Of a DNA stretch of 29,839 bases, positions 14,903 through 21,196 are shown one piece after another. The position numbers were made by a program, and so were the translations under genes. The DNA is from Lachnospiraceae bacterium (GTDB taxonomy: Bacteria > Bacillota > Clostridia > Lachnospirales > Lachnospiraceae). The stretch spans positions 39,094 through 68,932 of the forward strand of contig JAAVAA010000079.1 of assembly GCA_014804285.1 (NCBI GenBank), written 5' to 3'. Every line of letters starts with the position of its first letter. Positions within the stretch are counted from its first letter, which is position 1. The notes beneath the pieces are model-generated. The model saw only the letters and a program-made list of their open reading frames with translations, was not told the origin of the DNA and ran no database searches.

Positions 14903-15352
14903 TTATACCCTCGTATTTTTCTTTGCTTGATCTAATACCGCTGCATCCTTTTCACGGGTCTTCCAGCACACCGCCCATGCTTTGGTAATTCCTAACTGCC
15001 TGTACATTTCCAGACGATGCCTGCCATCATTTACCCGGATACCGTCTTCTGAGTACTCCAGAATGAGCGGAGGCGGATTCCATTCTCCGTAAGCATCCTT
15101 CATGCGATTCACTACATCAAAGAAATAGGCAATGTCATTAGCCTTTGTCAAATATTCCGGAGCACCGGACTGAATTTTATCCAGCAGCTTCAACTCTATC
15201 TCCACAGGCCCCCAATATTGTCTGGGTTCCAATAATAAGCCGTCCGCCAAAGTCACATTGTGACCATCCCCCCGTAAAAACAGCTGCAGCCATTCCTCGA
15301 TACATCCGCGATTTGCATATTCCATAGCCGACTGTAATGTTCCGTAAATCAT
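14903..15352 (-). CDS. ParB/sulfiredoxin-fold protein
   Basis: This 149-residue protein contains the ParB/Srx-type motif IRVNDGRHRLEMYRQLGI at 105-122, with DGRHR at 109-113 where ParB proteins bind nucleotide (CTPase or kinase-like activity in the superfamily). The preceding strand PPPLILEYSEDG fits the fold. No DNA-binding domain follows, so it is the bare catalytic fold. The N-terminal part (CIEEWLQLFL, then ADGLLLEPRQYWGPVEIEL) is also present in the larger protein at 16262-16984. The two are therefore paralogues, and this one keeps the active-site residues. ATG 15352 overlaps the methyltransferase stop by 4 bp and has GGAGGGAGAAAGG upstream. Function in a three-gene unit with an RNA methyltransferase and P-loop protein is unknown. 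Confidence 0.75.
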   Translation of the reverse strand: MIYGTLQSAMEYANRGCIEEWLQLFLRGDGHNVTLADGLLLEPRQYWGPVEIELKLLDKIQSGAPEYLTKANDIAYFFDVVNRMKDAYGEWNPPPLILEYSEDGIRVNDGRHRLEMYRQLGITKAWAVCWKTREKDAAVLDQAKKNTRV

Positions 15353-16170
15353 CCTTTCTCCCTCCTCTGCCGCGTTACCTCGTACATCATAACTGAAGCT
15401 GCACAGCTGACATTAAATGAAGTTGCGCAAGATCCCTCATTCATTGGAATAGTTAGCAGCTCATCACAGTGCGCCTTAAAAGCCTGACACAGCCCAGTGG
15501 TTTCGTTTCCTATCATCAGCACAAGAGGCCCCTGCAGCATTGCCTCATAGACAGTGTGCTGTCTGTGCGCCGTACTTCCGACAACACGCATTCCCGGGTA
15601 TTTCTCCCGGAGCACATCTAAATATCGGAAAAGCGTCTCATTCTCCGCCACTCGCATTACCGGTAACCGAAAAAACGATCCCATTGTTGCGGTAATCACC
15701 TCCGGATCATACATATCCACACCATGTCCCGTTAAAAGCAGTGCATCCACACCAAATGCCTCACAGGAACGGATCATCGTTCCTAAATTTCCCTTGTTGG
15801 AAGGCCGGTCAAACACCATCAAAAAAGGATTCTCGGACAGCCTCACATGCTCCAGTAATTCCTGCTTCATCTCTACTACCGCTATCAGCTCGGAGGTATC
15901 TTCCTTGCCGCTCAGTTCACGCATCAGCTCCTCACGCAGCCGGTAGTTTTTCACCGCAGTCGTATGAACCAATCCCCGTGCCCAGTCGGATAATTTCCCC
16001 TCCCGCATCAGGAGCGCCTTGATTTTCCATCCTCCGGTCACTGCTTCATTTAAATTACGGACACCTTCCACCAGAAATTCTCCGTAACGGTGCCTTTTGT
16101 TCCGATTGGTTTTCAACACATAAAAATGCTGATATATATTATTCTTTGTCCATATTTCTTCGCATACCAT
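15349..16170 (-). CDS. TrmH/SpoU-family RNA 2'-O-methyltransferase
   Basis: This 273-residue enzyme has an N-terminal RNA-binding substrate domain (RHRYGEFLVEGVRNLNEAV) and the knotted SpoU catalytic domain. Its three motifs are NKGNLGTMIRSCEAFGVD at 125-142 (Arg134 is the conserved Arg), VLMIGNETTGL at 217-227, and IPMNEGSCATSFNVSCA at 241-257. In motif 3 the usual SLNVS is SFNVS. The family methylates ribose 2'-OH in tRNA or rRNA with S-adenosylmethionine, and some members (Tsr type) give ribosomal antibiotic resistance. Its start is poorly supported: GGAAGG is about 15 nt from ATG 16170. It overlaps the ParB-like gene by 4 bp. The coupling to ParB-like and P-loop genes suggests a dedicated RNA target, but that is inference. 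Confidence 0.88.
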   Translation of the reverse strand: MVCEEIWTKNNIYQHFYVLKTNRNKRHRYGEFLVEGVRNLNEAVTGGWKIKALLMREGKLSDWARGLVHTTAVKNYRLREELMRELSGKEDTSELIAVVEMKQELLEHVRLSENPFLMVFDRPSNKGNLGTMIRSCEAFGVDALLLTGHGVDMYDPEVITATMGSFFRLPVMRVAENETLFRYLDVLREKYPGMRVVGSTAHRQHTVYEAMLQGPLVLMIGNETTGLCQAFKAHCDELLTIPMNEGSCATSFNVSCAASVMMYEVTRQRREKG

Positions 16171-16250
16171 GATTAAATTGTATATCCTTCCGGCAGATTA
16201 TTATGTGCCTTTGGAATCATCCTATCATGCTTGATAAAAGCAAAATATGA

Positions 16251-16274
16251 CGACTTTCACTTTATTCAAAGTCG
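16251..16274 (-). terminator. Weak hairpin at the end of the CD3324/ParB-like gene
   Basis: CGACTTT and AAAGTCG form a 7-bp stem with a 10-nt loop; on the minus strand it includes the stop codon of the upstream gene and is followed by a T-rich stretch (TCATATTTTGCTTTT). It may reduce read-through into the methyltransferase gene 92 bp away. Confidence 0.4.
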
Positions 16275-16984
16275 CCATACTTTTTTCTGAAATTTTCGTA
16301 ATCCGTTCTTTGCGTCATCCAAATAATTACCGGATACAATTTCTGTCCCATATTTACCAGCGCTTCAAAGAGCGGATTACCACAGTTGATTTCAAACTCT
16401 CCGTCTGTGTATCCGATAATGAGTGGCGGAGTTGCCTGTCCATCAGCAATACGTTCTGTCCAGTTTTGCACCCTGCGCCGAAATACCGTCGCATCCACAC
16501 GCCATTTCATTTGAGCCTCCGGGCCGCTGCTTCTGTGGAATAGACTCAACGGCATTTTCACCGGCTCGATAAAATACCGATCTACCAGATATAACCCGTC
16601 AGAAAACTCTTTGTTTTTCCTCTCAAAGAGCAGATATGTGTGCACCCATTCTTCAAGCAGTCCACATTCCGCATACTCTTCCGCAGAGGAAGCCTCCGGT
16701 CGAAAGTAAAGATCCTCCCGGTGCTTTTTATTGTAAACGATTTTTTTCACTGTTCCCTGAGACAGTCCAAAGGTATTAGAAATTTCCTCCAAGGAAACAC
16801 CATATTGAAAAAAATTGAGAATCATTCTGTTTCGCTTGAGAAGATATGCCCGATAACCTGAAACCTCACCCCAGGACTTTTCCTCCCCATCCTTTGGAAC
16901 ATATAGAAGTGTTCCTGCCGCATAGGTCTGTAACTGCTTTAAAATATTCTCGGGTAGAATATCTTTTGCATTAATGTATTTCAT
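16262..16984 (-). CDS. CD3324-type helix-turn-helix fused to a degenerate ParB-like domain
   Basis: Residues 1-90 of this 240-residue protein follow the small CD3324-type HTH family of Firmicutes: YINAKDILPENILKQLQTYA, a WGEVSGYRAYLLKRN stretch, and the HTH VSLEEISNTFGLSQGTVKKI (63-82). Residues 105-240 are related to the whole ParB-like protein at 14903-15352 (GLLEEWVHTYLL, SDGLYLVDRYFIEPVKMPLSL, TPPLIIGYTDGEFEINCGNPL). Where that protein has NDGRHR, this one has NCGNPL, so the nucleotide-binding motif is lost. The simplest reading is a DNA-binding regulator that kept the fold for ligand or partner binding. ATG 16984 has GGAGGACAAC upstream. It is 92 bp before the methyltransferase/ParB/P-loop trio on the same strand and may control it. 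Confidence 0.7.
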   Translation of the reverse strand: MKYINAKDILPENILKQLQTYAAGTLLYVPKDGEEKSWGEVSGYRAYLLKRNRMILNFFQYGVSLEEISNTFGLSQGTVKKIVYNKKHREDLYFRPEASSAEEYAECGLLEEWVHTYLLFERKNKEFSDGLYLVDRYFIEPVKMPLSLFHRSSGPEAQMKWRVDATVFRRRVQNWTERIADGQATPPLIIGYTDGEFEINCGNPLFEALVNMGQKLYPVIIWMTQRTDYENFRKKYGDFE

Positions 16985-17130
16985 GTTGTCCTCCTGCTAT
17001 TCCACATTTCTGCCAGTATGGATTGCTTTTCATGAGGTATATCTTCATGGAGGGTATACTTTATCCCTACGGCAGTAATACACATTATTTGCTTGAAAGA
17101 TACAAAGTTGGATGTCCATTGCGCGGCAGG

Positions 17131-17157
17131 AAAAAGGGGACGGTTACCACCATCCCC
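17131..17157 (-). terminator. Intrinsic terminator overlapping the BlaR1-like stop codon
   Basis: On the minus strand GGGGATGG pairs with CCGTCCCC (one mismatch) and is followed by TTTTT at 17135-17131. The stop codon TAA (17146-17144) lies in the loop, so the last codons (Gly-Trp-Trp region) form the stem. Confidence 0.8.
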
Positions 17158-18724
17158 CTCCTGTCCAGGCTTTCGCCACATCCCTGGACTCTTCCTCCGA
17201 AAGCCTGACAAGCCCTATGATTGCTCCGTCCTCATCACGCTTTGTCACTACACCGGTATCTCCGTTTCCATTGCCAGCTTCTCTTGCATATACCCGTCCC
17301 GAAAAACCGGTTCCATCCAAATTCTGGTTGTCAGCAAAAAAGTAAACCGGCTCGCCGCCAAAGTATAATTGATAATCGTCAGAAGAGATTTGTACCTGCA
17401 ATCCATAAACCGCAAACTCATCTGCAAGCTTCTGAAGCGGCATAATCACGTCCCCCATCCATTCCGTCGCTTCCATTGCTTGAGCCTGAACTATTTCCTC
17501 GTCTGCCGATGCCAAAGTTACAGCATCTACTGACTGTTCTGCTGTATCTACTAACTGTTCTGCTGTATCTTCTGCTTCAACTGTTACGATATTCACGGTG
17601 GCATACGCTGCGCCCAGTTCGTCCGTTACCGTATATGTATATTCTTGGGCGCCATCTCCATATGATGTCTCTGCACCCTCATCTGCAGTAATCACATACT
17701 CTGCTGCGACTACACCAGCCGCAAAGGTCTGGGTACCCAGAAAAGCGGTCAGTGCCAATATTACCGCCAATACTGCCGCTGCCATACTGCTGATTTTTGT
17801 TTCTCCGGCTGTCATTACGGCCAGGATCCGCTCCTTTACTGCATTTTTCCCAAATCCCAAGGCAGTGCGGAATCCTGCTGCCCGACGCTCCGCCATAGAC
17901 AGCAGCGCTAATGCATAATCCTGTTTGTCCGCCATACATTTTCTTACTGCCGTTTCATCGCACAAAAGTTCAATATCCCTGTTAAACAAGGAATACATTA
18001 ACCAGACAAGGGGATTAAACCAATGGATGCACAATGCCGCATGAACTACCAGCTTTTTCAAATTGTCATGGTTCCTGATATGCACCAGCTCATGTAAAAG
18101 GCATAATCCCAGTTCTTTCTCCTCTTTTAATAAGATACCTTTTGGAAAAACAATTGCAGGACGGAACACACCATAAGTTACGGGGGTAGCTGTCCGGTCA
18201 GAAATGCGGAAGTCTATCTTTTCAAGATATCCCCACTCCTTGTCCTCGATTTCTATCAGCTTGATCAGGCGCATTTTTTCGCATTTCTCCATGGGTAAAC
18301 TTTCCCTGAAAAGCCTGCTGTCCCTCAGATAAAGATAAACAGAACCAACACACATTACTACGATTCCAGCCAGATAAAGAACCGTAAGAATATCACTCCA
18401 ATACAATCTTTGAGGTATCTCTGCTGTCCAAAATATTCCTTTCGCATTTCCCATCCCCAAATCTGTAGAGGTGACTACGACTGTACCAAAAGAATAATCA
18501 TCAGACACCGTACCAAACTTTTCTGTTATCAGGGCAGTTATTCCCGGAAGCGGAAAAGTTATGACAAACGGCAGAAGCAGACGTAAAACTACGATTTCCC
18601 AAAGTATGACCATAATCCTCTTGGGAATCCGGCGCACAAATAATAAACGAAACAGCACAATCCCGATAATCAGAATACCTGCTGCCATGCTCATTTCTTT
18701 TAAACTCGTGTGCACTATGCTCAT
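17144..18724 (-). CDS. BlaR1/MecR1-like M56 membrane sensor protease
   Basis: This 526-residue integral membrane metalloprotease has hydrophobic helices near 13-30, 37-57 and 112-132, then the cytoplasmic zinc protease domain with HELVH at 211-215 and the downstream ELLCDE ligand region at 252-257. A fourth helix at 314-332 follows. The outside sensor (about 335-526) is not a penicillin-binding domain: I see no SXXK motif. It is acidic, with a short internal repeat (LVDTAEQ/SVD), and ends in FSGRVYAREAGNGNGDTGVV and a Trp-rich tail. Such proteins sense an external signal and trigger removal of BlaI. The ATG at 18724 overlaps the blaI stop by 4 bp and has GGAGG 7 nt upstream. The signal is probably not a beta-lactam. 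Confidence 0.88.
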   Translation of the reverse strand: MSIVHTSLKEMSMAAGILIIGIVLFRLLFVRRIPKRIMVILWEIVVLRLLLPFVITFPLPGITALITEKFGTVSDDYSFGTVVVTSTDLGMGNAKGIFWTAEIPQRLYWSDILTVLYLAGIVVMCVGSVYLYLRDSRLFRESLPMEKCEKMRLIKLIEIEDKEWGYLEKIDFRISDRTATPVTYGVFRPAIVFPKGILLKEEKELGLCLLHELVHIRNHDNLKKLVVHAALCIHWFNPLVWLMYSLFNRDIELLCDETAVRKCMADKQDYALALLSMAERRAAGFRTALGFGKNAVKERILAVMTAGETKISSMAAAVLAVILALTAFLGTQTFAAGVVAAEYVITADEGAETSYGDGAQEYTYTVTDELGAAYATVNIVTVEAEDTAEQLVDTAEQSVDAVTLASADEEIVQAQAMEATEWMGDVIMPLQKLADEFAVYGLQVQISSDDYQLYFGGEPVYFFADNQNLDGTGFSGRVYAREAGNGNGDTGVVTKRDEDGAIIGLVRLSEEESRDVAKAWTGGGWW

Positions 18725-19092
18725 TTTTTATCCTCCTGCCCCAAATCATTGACCAACTTTCGCAACTGGTCTATCTCCTGTTTCGACAGCTTCTTTCCGT
18801 CCAAAAATGCAGCGAAAAATTTTTCTTTGGAACCGTCAAACATCTTATCGATCAGTTCCTCCGTCTCATAATTCTGAACCTCCTGCCGGGAGATCAGCGC
18901 ACTGCAGATAAATCCCGGTTCCTGCCTTTTCACCGCTCCTTTATCCACACATTTTTTGATCACAGTGTAGGTGGTATTCCTGTTCCAGCCGGTTTCTTCC
19001 TTCAAAATTTTAACAATCTCTCCAGCGGATAACTGCCCTTCCCGCCAGAGCACTTCCATAACCTTCCGCTCCGAATCAAATAACTTTACCAT
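18721..19092 (-). CDS. BlaI/MecI/CopY-family repressor
   Basis: This 123-residue dimeric repressor has the BlaI winged helix at residues 5-70 (SERKVMEVLWREGQLSAGEI, then WNRNTTYTVIKKCVDKGAVK) and a C-terminal dimerisation helix pair (IDKMFDGSKEKFFAAFLDG). BlaI proteins bind palindromes in promoters and are released when the M56 partner is activated. Its own promoter contains the palindrome GACTATTACAATAGTC, and two close copies lie before the binding-protein/permease/HlyD operon. ATG 19092 has GGAGAG about 6 nt upstream. The overlap with the sensor gene shows one transcript. Autoregulation and control of the distant operon are inferred from the shared operators. Confidence 0.93.
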   Translation of the reverse strand: MVKLFDSERKVMEVLWREGQLSAGEIVKILKEETGWNRNTTYTVIKKCVDKGAVKRQEPGFICSALISRQEVQNYETEELIDKMFDGSKEKFFAAFLDGKKLSKQEIDQLRKLVNDLGQEDKK

Positions 19093-19183
19093 ACTTCACT
19101 CTCCGTATTCTCTACAACTTCTGTCCCTATAAGTAAACGACAAATAATTTTGCCGTCTGCATAAGATATTTTCCTGTTATACA

Positions 19184-19217
19184 ATTATAGACTATTACAA
19201 TAGTCATAAGAAGTCAA
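19184..19217 (-). promoter_or_regulatory. blaI-blaR1 promoter with BlaI operator
   Basis: GACTATTACAATAGTC (19190-19205) is a palindrome with perfect 7-bp arms and a 2-bp centre. On the minus strand TTGACT (19217-19212), 17 nt, TAGTCT (19194-19189) form the same layout as the operon promoter at 12509-12537. TATAAT at 19189-19184 with TTCTTA at 19212-19207 is an alternative pairing. Either way the operator covers the core promoter. Confidence 0.8.
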
Positions 19218-19240
19218 GTTTTTCCTTCTATTTGACACAA

Positions 19241-19276
19241 GTTTTCAACAGTGTTTTCAACAGCGTTTTCAACGGG
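19241..19276. repeat. Three tandem 12-bp units
   Basis: GTTTTCAACAGT, GTTTTCAACAGC and GTTTTCAACGGG lie head to tail just after the stop of the DUF4143 ATPase gene and upstream of the blaI promoter. No function is evident; slipped-strand duplication would explain them. Confidence 0.6.
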
Positions 19277-19279
19277 AAA

Positions 19280-20590
19280 TTATTTAGGCTGATCAAACTG
19301 CTCCAAATAACTGCGCAACATATAAAGGGGTACATTTACCAGCCAATCCTGCTCCCGGTAACCTGACATGGAGCTTCTAATCGCATCTGTTAACTCATAT
19401 TTCCTGCAAAGCCCTCGCAGACTCTTAGCCTGTAGATTTTCTTCGGCTTTCACTTCAACGGGAATCACCTTATTTAACTTTTGTATGATAAAATCAACCT
19501 CTCCGGAAGAATTCTCCGCACTGTAATAATACAATTCTATACCCGAAGAAGCTAATTCCTGCGCAATAAACTGCTCTGTTAATGCCCCCTTAAATTCCGT
19601 AAATACTGTATTGCCCTCCAGCAGCGTAATTGCATCCAGATTTCCCCTTGCCCCAAGCAATCCGATATCCAGCATATATATTTTGAATGCTGACATATCC
19701 ATGTAGGAAATCAACGGCATTCCGGGTTTACGGATTCTATAGCTCTTATGAATCAGCCCGCAGTCCAGAAGCCACTGAATAGCAAGTTCAAAATCCTTTG
19801 CCCTAGCACCTTCCCTCACCATTCCATAAATAAATTTCCGGTTTTCTTTGGCCAATTGCATAGGGATAGAATTCCAGACCATCTGGATTCTGGGAACTGT
19901 TTCTTTTGGCGCATGTTTAGAAAAATCATTTGCATAGTAAAGCAGCAACTGCTGTTGCACCATCCGCACTTCCTGCAAATCATCTGTCTCCAAATATGTC
20001 ATGACAGCCTCCGGCATACCGCCTACGTAATAATACCTGCGAAGAAGATCCGTGTATTTATCAGCAAATGCATTAATTAAGCCGTAGTCTTTTTTTGCTG
20101 CCAGATCTGCCAATTCTTCTTGACCAACGGCCATCAGAAATTCAGTAAAATTAAGTGGATACAACGTCAAAAAGTCAACTTTCCCTACTGGAAATGACGT
20201 TCCCTCATGTAGTGCAATTCCAAGTAAAGACCCGGCAGCAACGATCGCATACTCTCTTGCATTTTCATAAAAGTATTTAAGTGCGCTTAATGCCCTTGGC
20301 ACCTCCTGTATTTCGTCAAAGATCAAAAGAGTATGATCCGCCTCTATCCTTTTCCCGCATTCAATTTTAAGAGCCGATATGATCCGCCCTATATCATAGT
20401 CCATTTCAAACACATTTTTCATGCGCTGATTATTTTCAAAGTTAATGTATACCACATTTTCAAAATAACGCTTTCCGAATTCCTGCATCAGCCACGTTTT
20501 ACCCACCTGCCTTGCACCTTTTATGATCAATGGCTTCCGGTTTCTTCTTTCTTTCCATCTTATAAGATCCTGCATTAACAGACGTTCCAT
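19280..20590 (-). CDS. AAA ATPase with DUF4143 C-terminal nuclease-like domain
   Basis: This 436-residue protein has the N-terminal ATPase of the DUF4143 group: Walker A GARQVGKT at 25-32, Walker B TLLIFDEIQEV at 87-97, and sensor region AAGSLLGIAL. The C-terminal DUF4143 part ends with a PD-(D/E)XK-like motif (GEVDFIIQ, then IPVEVKAEEN). ATG 20590, followed by ERLLMQDLIRW, is the usual family start. Longer in-frame starts at 20608 and 20632 lack ribosome binding sites, and 20632 lies in a repeat. The family is very common in gut bacteria, often many copies per genome, and its role is unknown; toxin-antitoxin and defence roles have been suggested. It stands alone here, with a duplicated box upstream that may be its operator. 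Confidence 0.88.
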   Translation of the reverse strand: MERLLMQDLIRWKERRNRKPLIIKGARQVGKTWLMQEFGKRYFENVVYINFENNQRMKNVFEMDYDIGRIISALKIECGKRIEADHTLLIFDEIQEVPRALSALKYFYENAREYAIVAAGSLLGIALHEGTSFPVGKVDFLTLYPLNFTEFLMAVGQEELADLAAKKDYGLINAFADKYTDLLRRYYYVGGMPEAVMTYLETDDLQEVRMVQQQLLLYYANDFSKHAPKETVPRIQMVWNSIPMQLAKENRKFIYGMVREGARAKDFELAIQWLLDCGLIHKSYRIRKPGMPLISYMDMSAFKIYMLDIGLLGARGNLDAITLLEGNTVFTEFKGALTEQFIAQELASSGIELYYYSAENSSGEVDFIIQKLNKVIPVEVKAEENLQAKSLRGLCRKYELTDAIRSSMSGYREQDWLVNVPLYMLRSYLEQFDQPK

Positions 20591-20626
20591 ACTATCGCCC
20601 CGCTTCATATTTGTTTTATGCAAGCG

Positions 20627-20680
20627 TAACATTTTTCAGTCGCACTTTCAATCAATTTTAACATTTTTTAGTCGCACTTT
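20627..20680 (-). repeat. Two direct copies of a 22-bp box upstream of the DUF4143 ATPase
   Basis: Positions 20627-20648 and 20659-20680 match at 21 of 22 bases, 32 bp apart (about three helical turns). Read on the minus strand each runs AAAGTGCGACT, A/G, AAAAATGTTA and is preceded by TTGTAA or TTGATT, resembling a duplicated promoter or operator unit. The spacing suggests cooperative binding by one regulator on one face of the DNA. Confidence 0.7.
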
Positions 20681-20780
20681 ATTACAAGCGAAAACTATAA
20701 TTTTTTCCAGCAAATATCCGATATATATAATAACAAAGCTATCCACTATTTAAATACACATCCAAGGAGGGATCAACGCA

Positions 20781-21035
20781 GTGAAAGGATTTACTGGTAT
20801 TTTTATGGTGCATTCAGTGGCGGCTGTTCCCAGTGTCGGCAAAACAAAGCGTGAACATTATAATCCTACTTTTACAGAAGTTTCTGAGAATTCTTCTAAC
20901 GGGTCTTTTGCACAGGCTTTAAAGCATGCAAAGGAAGAATCTCAAAATTCTTCTATGGATTGTGTCACCACCACCTATGGTCGTGATTGTATGATGCGAA
21001 CCTTTCATTATCAACCGAGGGAATACCACTTCTGA
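20781..21035 (+). CDS. Small protein of unknown function (84 residues)
   Basis: The gene starts with GTG 20781, 10 nt after a full AAGGAGG, and ends before a strong terminator, so it is a compact independent gene. The product begins MKGFTGIFMVHSVAAVPSVG and has a Ser/Asn-rich middle (ENSSNGSFAQALKHAKEE). Its tail is rich in Cys, Tyr and Arg (CVTTTYGRDCMMRTFHYQPR, ending REYHF). No membrane span or signal is clear. It is divergent from the DUF4143 ATPase. A TATAAT lies at 20726-20731 without a clear -35. I do not recognise a family. The aromatic/Arg tail and two Cys suggest a conserved binding end; secretion or modification of the peptide is possible but unsupported. Confidence 0.65.
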   Translation: MKGFTGIFMVHSVAAVPSVGKTKREHYNPTFTEVSENSSNGSFAQALKHAKEESQNSSMDCVTTTYGRDCMMRTFHYQPREYHF

Positions 21036-21094
21036 CGCAAACGTGCAGGTCAGAGTTTTACAAAATTACATTTTATCAGACACAATCGAATAGG

Positions 21095-21133
21095 AGGGGC
21101 TGCCGCACTGATTAAATTAGTGCGACAGCCCCT
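21095..21133. terminator. Strong terminator after the small gene
   Basis: AGGGGCTGCCGCACT pairs with AGTGCGACAGCCCCT (15 bp, one G-U type mismatch) around a 9-nt loop and is followed by TTCTTTA on the plus strand. It also lies 62 bp after the stop of the converging operon and may end both. Confidence 0.85.
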
Positions 21134-21196
21134 TTCTTTACAATCTCGCGAAGTGTAACAGCGGTTTTGTATCCGCTTGACTCACTATCTGCGAGG

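Noticed and set aside
17144..19092. Beta-lactam resistance locus
   Set aside because: The sensor lacks a penicillin-binding motif and no beta-lactamase is present; the operators point to a transporter operon instead.
19241..19276. Possible CRISPR-like repeat
   Set aside because: Only three contiguous 12-bp units with no spacers and no cas genes nearby.
19280..21035. Toxin-antitoxin pair of DUF4143 ATPase and the small gene
   Set aside because: The genes are divergent, have separate signals and the small protein shows no antitoxin features.
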